From the NCBI GenBank assembly GCA_963719005.1, contig CAVRAR010000014.1, positions 1,116,001-1,180,000 on the forward strand: a stretch of DNA of 64,000 nucleotides. The letters run 5' to 3'. Shown piece after piece: positions 16,031-25,459 of this stretch (within the stretch, counting starts at the first letter, position 1; each line of letters starts with the position of its first letter). The notes below the pieces were generated by a model. The model saw nothing but the letters and a program-made list of their open reading frames with translations. It did no database searches and was not told where the DNA came from. The DNA comes from G963675935 sp963719005. GTDB taxonomy: Bacteria > Planctomycetota > Planctomycetia > Pirellulales > Thermoguttaceae. Position numbers and translations under genes: made by a program.

Positions 16031-18235
16031 ATGACTCGGCCGCAACCAATATGCGCCGTTATGGTGCTGCTTCTGCTTCCCGCGTCGAGTCGTGGCGCCG
16101 ATGGCCAAGCCTCTCCACCTGCCAGCCAGGCGCCCGCCGATCAGGTGTTTGGAGACATTCAGGCTCGCACCAACGGCGATCCGGTGCTCCTGTCCCAGAC
16201 AGAGCGCGATTCGCAGTGGGACGCGCGGTTCGGCTGGTGGGCGATGTCGCACAGCGGTTCGCCAGCGAAGGTCGGCGAATACCAAAACCTGAACTCTTCG
16301 CCGTTCTTTGACGTGGACGGCTTATCCAGCGACGGCACTAAAACACTGGGCGTCACGGCCACGGGCACCGACCAGGAAACCACCGTGGGCAAGCTTTACT
16401 ATTACCAGCCGGGCCTGAGCGCCAAGGTCGATTACGATCGCTTCCCGCACGAGCTCGATCACGATCCGCTGAGCAATATTGCCCCGACCAGCGCCTCGCA
16501 GGCGAGCCCTGCCACTACGAACCCAAAATTCATCGAGCAGGATCTTGGCGTCGGCCAAGACTACGCGGTGCGGGTCCAGGAAGTCAAGGCGTCCTTCAAA
16601 GGCGTTGTATCCGACAACCTCAAGGTCCGCCTGGATGTGTGGGGAATAGAAAAGGACGGAACACGCCAGGTCAACGGCGTCGGCATGTGTTACACCCAAA
16701 CCGTCACTCTCCCGCCCGACCATCCTCCGATCAACACTTTCACGGGCGGCAGATGCCACGTGCTCAGCCAGCCGCAGCAGATCGACTGGACCACGACCGA
16801 GGTCAAGCCGGTGATCGAGGCCCGCCTGACCGATTCCATCACCTTGGAATACTCCCGCCCGATGCGAACTTTTACCTCCGCCGATTCGACCACGACGCGG
16901 TTCTACAACGGCGTCGGAAAGCTGAACTACAATGCGTCAACCAATCCGGATCCTTATGCCTACGCCGTCGTGCCGGACAGCTACACGCAGATGGATCAAT
17001 TGAAACTGAGCGGCCGAATTTCGGAAGAAAACAAAGTCTACGCATTCTTGATGATCGGCAACACGGTGAATGAAGAGATCAGCATGAACCGTTGGTTCAA
17101 CGACGTGGACATGCGATGGACCAACACTTCGATTCAAAACGTGAGTCTTACCAGTTACGGCACGATTTACAATGAAGACGAGCAGAACCCGAACATCACA
17201 ACGCTGCAGCAGTTGAACCCCGAGACTTCCCCCAGCACCCTGTCGCAAGCGATCCGGGAGCCCATCGATTATCACAAGTCCGCCGTGGGCATGAGAGGCA
17301 CGTGGCGGCCCTGGGGCGGCGGCTATGAGCAGGGAGGGCTGGCGATTGTCGGCGGCTATGAATACTGCGATCTCGATCGGCTCGACGCGATCTACAACTT
17401 GGCCACGAGCACTCAGCCAAACGTCCCTCCCGGCTCGGTGCTCGACCAGTCGCACACGATCACCAACAGCTTCCAGATCGGTCCAACCTATCGGTGGTCG
17501 GCCAAATTCGATACCTACCTCAATTACAAGTTTCAGGACGCCCAGCAGCCTTTGGTCGGTCTGAACGGCTCAAATACCCTTGGCGTGGCCAGCGGCGTTT
17601 TTGACACGTTGTTGCCGGTGTACGACCACATCGTCGAAGTGGGCTTCAACTGGTTTCCTTGCGACTGGTTCATGTGCAACGCCTGCATAGGCTTTGAGCG
17701 AGGCGACAACCATACGCAGTACGCCAATTTCGACGAGGAAAACTACCCGATGTCTTTCAACACCTGGTACGCTGTAAGCAACAGGTGGTCGCTGTCGGCC
17801 GGCTACGCAGTTTACTCGAACTTCATAGGGCAGGACATCACGGTGGCCGACCAACTCAGCTACACCGGCCCGGGGACCGCTGCCTCGCCGATTACCTCGC
17901 GGTGGAATTACGGCGGACAGGCCCATGTCGTGACGTTCGGCTCCCGCTATGCTTTGACCGAGCGGGTGACACTCACCGGAGACGTGGAATGGACGCGGGG
18001 ACACGACCTGGTCTACGACTCGGTGATCACGGGAGTGCCGCTCACGCCGGCGCTGGGCTCCTACTCCGAAGTGCTCAACGAAACCACGCGCATTCGCGTG
18101 GGCGCCGACTGGAAAGTCCGTCCCCGCATGGTCATCTACGGCCGCTACGAGTTGTACAACTTTGACGACGTGGTTCCCGGCTACCAGACCGGTTTCGCGC
18201 AGGGAATTCTAGGCGGATTCTCGGCGCTGTTCTAA
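16031..18235 (+). CDS. MtrB/PioB-like outer-membrane beta-barrel
   Basis: A 734-aa protein with a signal peptide (MVLLLLPASSRGA) and a body of alternating amphipathic strands rich in Tyr, Trp and Asn, ending in Phe (GGFSALF), a typical signature of outer-membrane barrels. Length, strand pattern and placement directly after a multiheme MtrA-like gene fit the MtrB/PioB family, which sheathes a periplasmic cytochrome to pass electrons through the outer membrane. A CNAC pair (about residue 555) is present. ATG 16031 follows GGGGGAACTT. The assignment rests on context and general strand pattern; a distant beta-barrel family is the alternative. Confidence 0.72.
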   Translation: MTRPQPICAVMVLLLLPASSRGADGQASPPASQAPADQVFGDIQARTNGDPVLLSQTERDSQWDARFGWWAMSHSGSPAKVGEYQNLNSSPFFDVDGLSSDGTKTLGVTATGTDQETTVGKLYYYQPGLSAKVDYDRFPHELDHDPLSNIAPTSASQASPATTNPKFIEQDLGVGQDYAVRVQEVKASFKGVVSDNLKVRLDVWGIEKDGTRQVNGVGMCYTQTVTLPPDHPPINTFTGGRCHVLSQPQQIDWTTTEVKPVIEARLTDSITLEYSRPMRTFTSADSTTTRFYNGVGKLNYNASTNPDPYAYAVVPDSYTQMDQLKLSGRISEENKVYAFLMIGNTVNEEISMNRWFNDVDMRWTNTSIQNVSLTSYGTIYNEDEQNPNITTLQQLNPETSPSTLSQAIREPIDYHKSAVGMRGTWRPWGGGYEQGGLAIVGGYEYCDLDRLDAIYNLATSTQPNVPPGSVLDQSHTITNSFQIGPTYRWSAKFDTYLNYKFQDAQQPLVGLNGSNTLGVASGVFDTLLPVYDHIVEVGFNWFPCDWFMCNACIGFERGDNHTQYANFDEENYPMSFNTWYAVSNRWSLSAGYAVYSNFIGQDITVADQLSYTGPGTAASPITSRWNYGGQAHVVTFGSRYALTERVTLTGDVEWTRGHDLVYDSVITGVPLTPALGSYSEVLNETTRIRVGADWKVRPRMVIYGRYELYNFDDVVPGYQTGFAQGILGGFSALF

Positions 18236-18383
18236 ACCGAGTTTACCGCTCTGCTTTCTCCATCGGCGCCAATACGATTTTGGGCTCGGGCGCCTGATAT
18301 CCAGGGCAAAGGCTTGGCTCATTTGATACAATGTCTTGGCGGCGCTCTCGCCAAGCAATGGGAGCGGGGGTTAGGAGAATGCT

Positions 18384-18425
18384 ATGAAACAGCGGCATCT
18401 TGGCGGCAAAGGACATGACTCATGA
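18384..18425 (+). CDS. Possible 13-codon leader ORF before the kinase
   Basis: ATG 18384 has a good ribosome binding site (TTAGGAGAATGCT) and reads 13 codons (MKQRHLGGKGHDS) to a TGA that overlaps the ATG of the kinase at 18422 (ATGA). The kinase ATG itself has a weak ribosome site. The arrangement could give translational coupling. There is no further evidence that the peptide is made. Confidence 0.25.
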   Translation: MKQRHLGGKGHDS

Positions 18426-19958
18426 ACGCGCCGAAGAGAGGCAAACCCCAAGAAATGGAGGATACGAGCGGGCGGTCGGGCACCTTCTTGCAGACAGTCA
18501 TTGACGCCATTCCCGATGTCATGCTGGTCATTGGCGCCGATTACCGCATCGTGCTGGCCAATCGTGCCGCCCGCGAGATGGCCGGAGGAATCGACCCAAC
18601 CGTTGGTCTGACCTGTCATCAACTCTCGCACCGTCGCGACCTGCCGTGCGAAGGGAAAGACGAGCCCTGCCCGCTCTGTCAAGTCATCGCTAGCAAGACC
18701 CCCGTGACAGTGATGCACACGCACTACGCTGCGGACGGCAAAGAGCGCTTCGTCGAGGTCAGTGCGGCGCCGGTTCTCAATGAAACCGGCGAGGTGAGCT
18801 ACATCATCGAAGCGTGCCATGACGTCACGGAGCGCGGTACGGCTGGAGCGGGCGCTTCGCTTGACCCAGTTCTCGGTCGATCATGCCGGAGACGCCGTGT
18901 TCTGGCTGGGTCCGGACGCGCGGTTCTTCTACGCCAACGCCCGCGCCTGCCGGCACCTGGGTTATTCGCGCGAAGAACTGCTGTCGATGACCGTACACGA
19001 CATCGATCCAAACTTCCAAGCCGAGGTCTGGCCGAAGCACTGGGAGGAAACCAAGCGACGAGGTACTTTCACCTTTGAATCCCAGCATCGCACCAAGGAT
19101 GGAGGACTCGTCCCCGTCGAAATCACCGTGAACTACCTGGAGTTCGAGGGGAAGGAATACAACTGCACCTTCGTTCGAGACATCACCGATCGCAAGCGGG
19201 CGGAAGAATCGCTGCAAAAAGCGCACGACGAACTCGAAGATAAGGTCCAGCAGCGCACTGCCGAACTGGCTAAAGCCAATGAGGATCTGCGGGACAAGGA
19301 GGCGACGGCACAACACCTGTTGAGCAAGCTGATTTCCGCTCATGAAGAGGAACGCGCCCGGATCGCACGCGAACTCCACGACGAGGCGGGCCAGAGCCTG
19401 GCGGCCCTGCTGTTGCGATTGGGTAGCCTGGAGGCGACGCTTCCCGCCGGCGCTAAGGAGACAAAGCGGCAAGTCATGGAATTGCAGGTCTTTACGTCCT
19501 CGATCGTGGAAGAGGTCCGGCGATTGATGCGAGATCTGCGGCCCTCGCTGCTGGACGATCTCGGGCTGATTGCCGCCGTTAGTTCGTTCGCCGAGACGCA
19601 ACTGGTGCAGGCGGACGTGAAATTCACCATCGACATCCAAGGGAAGAAACGGAAACTTGCTCCCTCCCTGGAAACGGCGCTCTTCCGCATTTTCCAAGAG
19701 GCAATTACCAATATTGCCAAACATTCCGCAGCGAAGAACGGCCGCATCGAGCTGCGGTTCAAGGATTCTTCCGTCGAGGCCCGGATCAGCGACGACGGCC
19801 ATGGGTTCAATCCCGTCGCCTCCCACGCTACCTGGAAAACCTTCGGCCTACTTGGTATAGAAGAGCGTGTGGCCATCTTGGGCGGCACGCTGCGGATCGA
19901 ATCCCAAGACGGCCAGGGCACGCAAGTCTATTTCGAGGTTCCAACTCCGCCCGTGTAA
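18422..19958 (+). CDS. PAS-PAS sensor histidine kinase, NarX/DegS class (frameshifted)
   Basis: A soluble two-component sensor kinase of about 510 aa after correcting one frame break near 18835. Order: PAS1 (about 20-130), with an unusual Cys/His cluster CHQLSHRRDLPCEGKDEPC then PLC; PAS2 (about 145-255, ending VRDITDRKR); a coiled coil; HisKA_3 with the phospho-accepting His in ARELHDEAGQSL; and a HATPase domain with N box (EAITNIAKHS) and G1 (DDGHGF). There are no membrane segments, so it senses a cytoplasmic signal; the Cys/His cluster hints at metal or redox sensing (inference). It pairs with the regulator 11 bp downstream and lies beside the electron-transfer genes. Confidence 0.87.
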
Positions 19959-19969
19959 AGGTGATACTG

Positions 19970-20629
19970 ATGAAGAAGATTTGCATCCTGCTGGCCGACG
20001 ATCATACGCTGATGCGTGCCGGCATCCGGGCCTTGCTCGAAAAACAGGACGACATGAAAGTTGTCGGCGAGGCAGCCGATGGCCAAGAGGCCCTGCAAAG
20101 CGTCGAGAAGCTGCGCCCGGACGTGGTGCTGATGGACATCGCCATGCCTGGCATGGACGGCATGGAAGCCACAAAACAAATCAAGAGCCAGTATCCCGAC
20201 GTCCAGATCCTCGCCCTGACGATGCTCGAAGACGAGCGCTACTTCTTTCAGATGGTCCAGGCGGGCGCCTCCGGGTTTCTTATCAAGGGCGCCCTGCCCG
20301 ACGAGTTGCTGTCGGCCCTGCGGACGGTCGCCGCAGGCGACATCTATCTTTACCCTGCACTGGCAAAGAACTTGCTCCATGAGTCGGCAAGCCAAGCTGA
20401 CACAGACTGCGCGGACCTGGCCGGCGACGGCCTGACCAAACGGGAGCAAGAGGTCTTGCGTTTGATTTCTCAAGAGCGGACCGGCAAAGAGATCGCCAAG
20501 CTGCTTCAGATCAGCGTCCGCACCGTCGATCGTCACCGCGAGAACCTGATGGCGAAACTGGACCTTCACAGCCGTACCGCGCTAGTGAAGTATGCCATCC
20601 GTAAGGGCTTGATCGACCGCGACGCTTGA
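19970..20629 (+). CDS. NarL/FixJ-type response regulator
   Basis: A 219-aa DNA-binding response regulator. The receiver domain has the acidic pair DD (10-11), the phospho-acceptor Asp56 in LMDIAMPG, Thr in LALTM and Lys in GFLIKG. The C-terminal LuxR-type helix-turn-helix reads LTKREQEVLRLISQ...GKEIAKLLQISVRTVDRHR. ATG 19970 is preferred over GTG 19961 because AAAGGTG lies at the right distance before it. It is almost certainly the partner of the kinase just upstream. Its targets are unknown; the porin-cytochrome genes upstream are plausible. Confidence 0.93.
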   Translation: MKKICILLADDHTLMRAGIRALLEKQDDMKVVGEAADGQEALQSVEKLRPDVVLMDIAMPGMDGMEATKQIKSQYPDVQILALTMLEDERYFFQMVQAGASGFLIKGALPDELLSALRTVAAGDIYLYPALAKNLLHESASQADTDCADLAGDGLTKREQEVLRLISQERTGKEIAKLLQISVRTVDRHRENLMAKLDLHSRTALVKYAIRKGLIDRDA

Positions 20630-20636
20630 TCCTTCC

Positions 20637-20717
20637 GTCCCCTCGTGCTTTCGGAGAGGGCCAGCGTGAGGGCTTGCTGCGTCCCCTCGCCCTTTGGGAG
20701 AGGGTCAGGGTGAGGGC
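20637..20717. repeat. Two tandem GTCCCCTCGYSCTTTSGGAG-type units
   Basis: Two related units (20637-20673 and 20681-20717), each starting GTCCCCTCG and ending in GTGAGGGC, are repeated at a 44-bp interval just after the response regulator. This looks like a dispersed, non-coding repeat. The position would allow a terminator role. Confidence 0.55.
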
Positions 20718-20823
20718 ATCCCGTGCGCACACTCGACTCGTTTCGTTTCCCCTCTTTTCTCGACTCCTGCCCCCTGATCTCCGCCCGCTTGCGCGCCGCG
20801 ATGCCAGACACGCGCCGTCGTGA

Positions 20824-20862
20824 ATGGGTATTTTACGCCAGGCGTATGGGTATTTTACGCCA
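20824..20862. repeat. Direct repeat ATGGGTATTTTACGCCA x2
   Basis: The 17-bp sequence ATGGGTATTTTACGCCA occurs at 20824-20840 and again at 20846-20862, a 22-bp period (about two helical turns). No gene starts directly downstream before the IS element, which lies 54 bp away. It could be an orphaned operator or part of a short repeat. Confidence 0.5.
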
Positions 20863-20915
20863 CGAAGATGGCGTGTTTTGCGCATTGATCCTCTTGTAGC
20901 AATACTTAAGATTAA

Positions 20916-21822
20916 GAGGTTCTAACAAAACTCCAGTACGCGGTTCCAGCAGATCATGGCACAACCGATGATTAGGAACGCATCGTGAATGTCCGGTCGT
21001 TTCTCGTAACGCACCCGCAGACGACGCCAGTTGAAGAGCCAATCGAAGCAGGCTTCAACGACGTAGCGGAATTTGCCCAGGCCGCTGCCGTGCTCGGTGT
21101 TGCGGTGAGCAACCAGCGGCTTGATTCTCCGCTTGCGCAGGGGTTTACGAATCTTGGCTTCCGCATCATAGGCTCGATCCGCGAGCAGTTCATCGGGACG
21201 CTTGCGCGGTGCGCCGCGAGGTTGCTTGATCGGTGGAACTGCGTTGACCAAAGGAATAGCCATCTCCGAATCGTGGCAATTCGCGCCGGTGTGGGTAATG
21301 GCCAGAGGCGTGCCGCTGCCGTCCACCATCAGATGACGCTTCGAGCCATTCTTGCCTCGATCCGTGGGATTTGGGCCCGTTTTTGCCCCCCAAAAACTGC
21401 TCGCACGGAGCAACTGTCGATCGCGGATGTTGACCAGTCGATTTGGCCTGCCAATCCCAATTCGTCCAAAAGTAGCTTCCATATCCGCTTCCAGACACCA
21501 GCCACGTGCCAGTCGCGGAGTCGTCGCCAGCACGTCATGCCGCATCCGCAGCCCAACTCCTGCGGAAGATATTCCCACGGACAACCCGTTTTCAATACGA
21601 AGAGAATCCCCGTGAGCGCCGCACGATCGGAAACTCGCGGTCGGCCTCCTTTCGGCTTGCCGCGTTCGCGCGGCAGCAAAGGCTTGATTCGCTCCCAAAG
21701 CGCATCGGGCAGCAGTGGCTTGGCCATAATATCCTCCCTGACATATCTGTTGGTTGACCAGGTTAGCCCGAGAGTTTAGCAACATTGGACAGATCAGGAA
21801 ATACTGGTTTTGTTAGAACCTC
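20916..21822 (-). mobile_element. IS5-family insertion sequence (IS427/IS1031-like), complete
   Basis: A 907-bp element bounded by inverted ends GAGGTTCTAACAAAAC (left, 20916) and its complement (right, ending 21822), with one mismatch or indel inside. It is flanked by a 3-bp TAA duplication (20913-20915 and 21823-21825), matching the TNA target of that group. It encodes one transposase in two overlapping frames on the minus strand. Intact ends and target duplication suggest a recent insertion. Confidence 0.88.
20922..21727 (-). CDS. IS5-family transposase, -1 frameshift product
   Basis: DDE transposase made from orfA (ATG 21727, PLLPDALWERIKPLLP... to ACGGGCC region) and orfB, which is the -1 frame. 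Catalytic residues: D in AIDSCSV (orfA), D in LADRAYD and E in VVEACFDWL (orfB). The frames overlap at a T5G6 run (TTTTTGGGGGG on the minus strand, 21386-21396), a plausible slippery site, as known for two-ORF IS5 relatives. In the fused product all three catalytic residues and the C-terminal MICWNRV are kept. It should be active if the shift works. Confidence 0.87.
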
Positions 21823-21959
21823 TAAGAGATTAAGAGGGGAAAAGGGGACTCGTCGTCACTTGGCGAGGAGGGTCTCGTCGCAGTTGTGCGCGGCCGCGAG
21901 TTTCAACACTGTTCTATCCGACCAACATTGTTTTACCTGACGTGAGGAGACAACCTGCA

Positions 21960-23261
21960 ATGCGGCACAAAATGAATCGGATGGTTCTTGCGGCGGCGCT
22001 GATGTCTTGTGCGGCGGTTGCACGGGCCGACATCTTTCAGTGGGCGTGGGTGAATCCCAGCGACCACAGCCAAGGCGTATACCAATCGACCAACCTTTGC
22101 CCTAACGGGCAAGGCTTATCCGCGGGGCCAAACACCGAACTTGGCGGCGGTTATGACCTCACGCAGGCTTACTTGCTAGGGGCCAACCTGACCAATTCCG
22201 ATCTTAGTGCGGACACGCTGACCAACGCCAACTTCACGGGTGCCAATCTGACGAATGTCTACCTTGAGCAAGCGACGCTGACCAATGCCAATTTCACCAG
22301 TGCGAACCTGACCGGCGCCTACGTTGACAGCGCCCTGCTGACCAACGCCAACTTCACGGGGGCCAACCTGACCGGCGCCTACCTTACTTACGGCACGCTG
22401 ACCAGCGCCAACTTCACGGATGCCATTGTGGCTGGGGCCTACTTTGACCATTCGAACCTGACGGCCTCGCAGCTCTATAGCACCGCCAGCTACCAGGCCC
22501 TCGATTTGCACGGCATCAGCTTGGGCAGCTACAATCTGACGGGCTGGAACTTTGCAGGCCAGAACCTCACCGGCGCTAATCTTTCCTCGGCAACTCTGGC
22601 CAAGGCCGATCAGACTGGCGCCCAGTTTAGCACCGACCTGCATGGTGCTAACCTTACAAATGCAAATTTGGCGGGCGCCACGCTGACCGATGCAAGCGGG
22701 GCCGCCGCTCGCTTGGATGGCGCCACGGTGACTGGCGCCGACTTCTCGATTATCTACAATCCTTCGTTGAATCCCCTCAACCCGGCGGCGCCGATCGGCC
22801 CGATGGGCAGCGGGATTACGGCCACGCAGCTTATGAGCACCGACAGCTACCAGAACAGCCACGACTTGAGTGGGATCGGCTTAGGCGGCTGCCAACTGCC
22901 GAACTTCAATTTCGCCGGCTATAAGTTGGCGGGGGCCGATTTCTCCACGGCCGTGAACTGGATGCCCGGCAATCCCTCCTACGGCCCGCCGCCAATGGTC
23001 ACCAATCTAACCGGCGCGAATTTCAGCGGCGCGGATTTGACGGGCGCCGGATTCTGCGGGGCGGCCATGAGCGGCGCGATATTCACCAACGGCACGCTCA
23101 GCAATGCCAACTTTTCCAGCCCGATGGGATGGAACCCGACAGACCCGAATTATCAGGGCAACCCTTTTGTTGTCTACACCGACCTGACCGGCGCGGACTT
23201 CCGCGGCGCGGATCTGACCGGCGCGCAATTCTCGGCGCGAGCATCACCGCCGCCAACCTGA
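21960..23261 (+). CDS. Giant pentapeptide-repeat PEP-CTERM protein, segment 1
   Basis: Start of a secreted protein that, joined over two single-base frame breaks (about 23238 and 25420), would span 21960-26342 (about 1460 aa). The signal peptide MVLAAALMSCAAVARA follows ATG 21960 (GAGGAGA upstream). After a short N-terminal region, dozens of pentapeptide repeats A(D/N)LXX appear (LTNANFTGANLTG...), which form a right-handed quadrilateral beta-helix. Non-repeat islands MGSGITATQLMSTDSYQ and GCQLPNFNFAGYKLAG interrupt the helix. This segment ends out of frame in ARASPPPT; the natural continuation is IMPORTED one frame over (ASITAANLSGATAHG). Function unknown; probably a surface protein. Confidence 0.8.
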   Translation: MRHKMNRMVLAAALMSCAAVARADIFQWAWVNPSDHSQGVYQSTNLCPNGQGLSAGPNTELGGGYDLTQAYLLGANLTNSDLSADTLTNANFTGANLTNVYLEQATLTNANFTSANLTGAYVDSALLTNANFTGANLTGAYLTYGTLTSANFTDAIVAGAYFDHSNLTASQLYSTASYQALDLHGISLGSYNLTGWNFAGQNLTGANLSSATLAKADQTGAQFSTDLHGANLTNANLAGATLTDASGAAARLDGATVTGADFSIIYNPSLNPLNPAAPIGPMGSGITATQLMSTDSYQNSHDLSGIGLGGCQLPNFNFAGYKLAGADFSTAVNWMPGNPSYGPPPMVTNLTGANFSGADLTGAGFCGAAMSGAIFTNGTLSNANFSSPMGWNPTDPNYQGNPFVVYTDLTGADFRGADLTGAQFSARASPPPT

Positions 23262-25459
23262 GCGGCGCCACGGCCCACGGCTTTACGAAGGAACAACTCT
23301 ATAGCACGGCCAATTATTGCTGGTCGGCTTGGTTGTACAACGGCTATCTGAATCAGATACATTATCCCTCCTTTGTCCCGTCGGGGCTAGGCAGCATCGA
23401 CCTTTCACAGAATGACATGACGGGCTGGGACTTCACCGCGCAGATCCTTGCCGGTGCGAATTTCACTTCCAGCACGCTTACGAACGCATGCTTCACCAAT
23501 GCCGATCTTTCTTCGGCTGTGTTTGCTCATGCGGATCTTAGTGGCGCCAATCTGTCGAGCGATCCGATAAGCCCGAAGTATCCGACTGGCACGGAGGGCC
23601 TTTTTGTCACTAGTTTGGCAGGCGCCGACCTGAGCAACGCCAACTTGTCCGGCGCAAGCCTGGCTGGCGCTTACTTGACCGGAGCGGACTTGAGCGGGGC
23701 TACGGTGAAAGGGGCATGCTTCTCGATCATCTATAATCCTTTGGTGTCTTACCTCAACCCGGCGGTGCCGATCGGCCCGATGGGCAGCGGGATTACGGCC
23801 ACGCAGCTTATGAGCACCGACAGCTACCAGAACAGCCACGACTTGAGTGGGATCGGCTTAGGCGGCTGCCAACTGCCGAACTTCAATTTCGCCGGCTATA
23901 AGTTGGCGGGGGCCGATTTCTCCACGGCCGTGAACTGGATGCCCGGCAATCCCTCCTACGGCCCGCCGCCAATGGTCACCAATCTAACCGGCGCGAATTT
24001 CAGCGGCGCGGATTTGACGGGCGCCGGATTCTGCGGGGCGGCCATGAGCGGCGCGAACTTGACCAACGGCACGCTCAGCAATGCCAACTTTTCCAGCCCG
24101 ATGGGATGGAACCCGACAGACCCGAATTATCAGGGCAACCCTTTTGTTGTCTGCACCGACCTGACCGGCGCGGACTTCACCGGGGCCAATCTGACGAACG
24201 CACAATTCTCGGGAGCGATCGTCAAGGGGGCCAACTTCACCGGCGCCACCGCCAACGGCTTTACGGCGGATCAACTCTACAGCACGGCCAGCTATCAGTA
24301 CCTTCAGAAAGGGGCAGGCGGTCCTATTGTGGCTTCTCCGGACCTCAGCGGCACCAACTTTTCGCAGAACAACATGACCGGCTGGAACTTCACCGCGCAA
24401 AATCTCAGCGGTGCTAGCTTTAGCAACGGCACGCTCACGAACGCCGTTTTCACCAACGCCAATCTCTCCTCGGCGAGCCTTGCCGGCGCAATCCTCAGCG
24501 GCGCCAACTTATCCAGTTTCCCGGACTACATACCGCCCTATCCTACGAACCAGGGCCCGCCGCCCCTTACTTCTCTTCCTTGCACCAATTTGACGAACGC
24601 CGACCTGACGAACGCCGATCTGACCTTCGCGTCGCTTGCGGGCGCAAATCTGAGCGGCGCCACCTTGGCAGGCGCCAAGGTGACGGGGGCCGACTTCTCG
24701 ATCATCTATTATGACGGCCATAATCCGTCTTTGCTTGGTTTGCAGCCGCCGGGCCCGATGGGCAGCGGGATTGCGGCCACGCAGCTTATGAGCACCGACA
24801 GCTACCAGAACAGCAAGGACTTGAGTGGGATCGGCCTGGGCGGCTGCCAACTGCCGAACTTCAATTTCGCCCGTTATAAGCTGGCGGGCGCCAATTTCTC
24901 CGCGGTCATCCCTGTTTGGGATCCGACGATGTCTGAAGATCTCCCCGTTGCTATCACCAACTTGACGAGTGCAGACTTCACCGGCGCCGACCTGACGAAC
25001 GCCCGTTTCTTAGGCGCGGCGATGAACGGCGCGATATTCACCGGCGCCACGCTAAGCGGAGCCAACTTCTCCAGCCCCGCAGGCTGGAATAACAATAACA
25101 ATATCCATGCCGTCTACACCGACCTGACCGGCGCCCACCTGAATAACGCCAACCTAACCAACGCGAGTTTTACCGGCGCCGTACTGACGAGTGCCGACCT
25201 GACGGGCGCAACCTTGGTGGGAGCGGACTTGACGGCTGCCCAAGCGAATGGAGCAACCTTCCTCAATGCCAACCTTTCAAACGCCACGTTGACGAGTGCT
25301 AATTTAACGAACGCCACGCTAACGAATGCCACGTTGACGTGCGCTAACCTCACCAACGCCAATCTCCAAGGCGCGGTGTTCACAAATTCCAATCTTGGCG
25401 GCGCGGATCTGCGCGCGCCAGTCGGCCAACATCTCGGGTGCGCTAAACACCACCAATAG
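23240..25459 (+). CDS. Giant pentapeptide-repeat PEP-CTERM protein, segment 2
   Basis: Continuation of the gene starting at 21960, in the next frame. Its true beginning is near 23240 (GASITAANLSGATAHGF); the ORF upstream of that is a shadow. It is almost entirely pentapeptide repeats with the same non-repeat islands as segment 1. The stretch 23765-24170 is nearly identical in DNA to 22785-23190, so a unit of roughly 1 kb has been duplicated; a diverged third copy begins near 24750. It ends out of frame after SNLGGADLRAP. Near-identity of copies also makes this region prone to assembly error. Confidence 0.78.
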   Translation, partial: SITAANLSGATAHGFTKEQLYSTANYCWSAWLYNGYLNQIHYPSFVPSGLGSIDLSQNDMTGWDFTAQILAGANFTSSTLTNACFTNADLSSAVFAHADLSGANLSSDPISPKYPTGTEGLFVTSLAGADLSNANLSGASLAGAYLTGADLSGATVKGACFSIIYNPLVSYLNPAVPIGPMGSGITATQLMSTDSYQNSHDLSGIGLGGCQLPNFNFAGYKLAGADFSTAVNWMPGNPSYGPPPMVTNLTGANFSGADLTGAGFCGAAMSGANLTNGTLSNANFSSPMGWNPTDPNYQGNPFVVCTDLTGADFTGANLTNAQFSGAIVKGANFTGATANGFTADQLYSTASYQYLQKGAGGPIVASPDLSGTNFSQNNMTGWNFTAQNLSGASFSNGTLTNAVFTNANLSSASLAGAILSGANLSSFPDYIPPYPTNQGPPPLTSLPCTNLTNADLTNADLTFASLAGANLSGATLAGAKVTGADFSIIYYDGHNPSLLGLQPPGPMGSGIAATQLMSTDSYQNSKDLSGIGLGGCQLPNFNFARYKLAGANFSAVIPVWDPTMSEDLPVAITNLTSADFTGADLTNARFLGAAMNGAIFTGATLSGANFSSPAGWNNNNNIHAVYTDLTGAHLNNANLTNASFTGAVLTSADLTGATLVGADLTAAQANGATFLNANLSNATLTSANLTNATLTNATLTCANLTNANLQGAVFTNSNLGGADLRAPVGQHLGCAKHHQ

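Noticed and set aside
22176..25392. Series of minus-strand ORFs and regularly spaced repeats, considered as genes or a CRISPR-like array
   Set aside because: The periodicity (15 bp) comes from pentapeptide codons on the plus strand; there are no unique spacers, and the repeats are degenerate.
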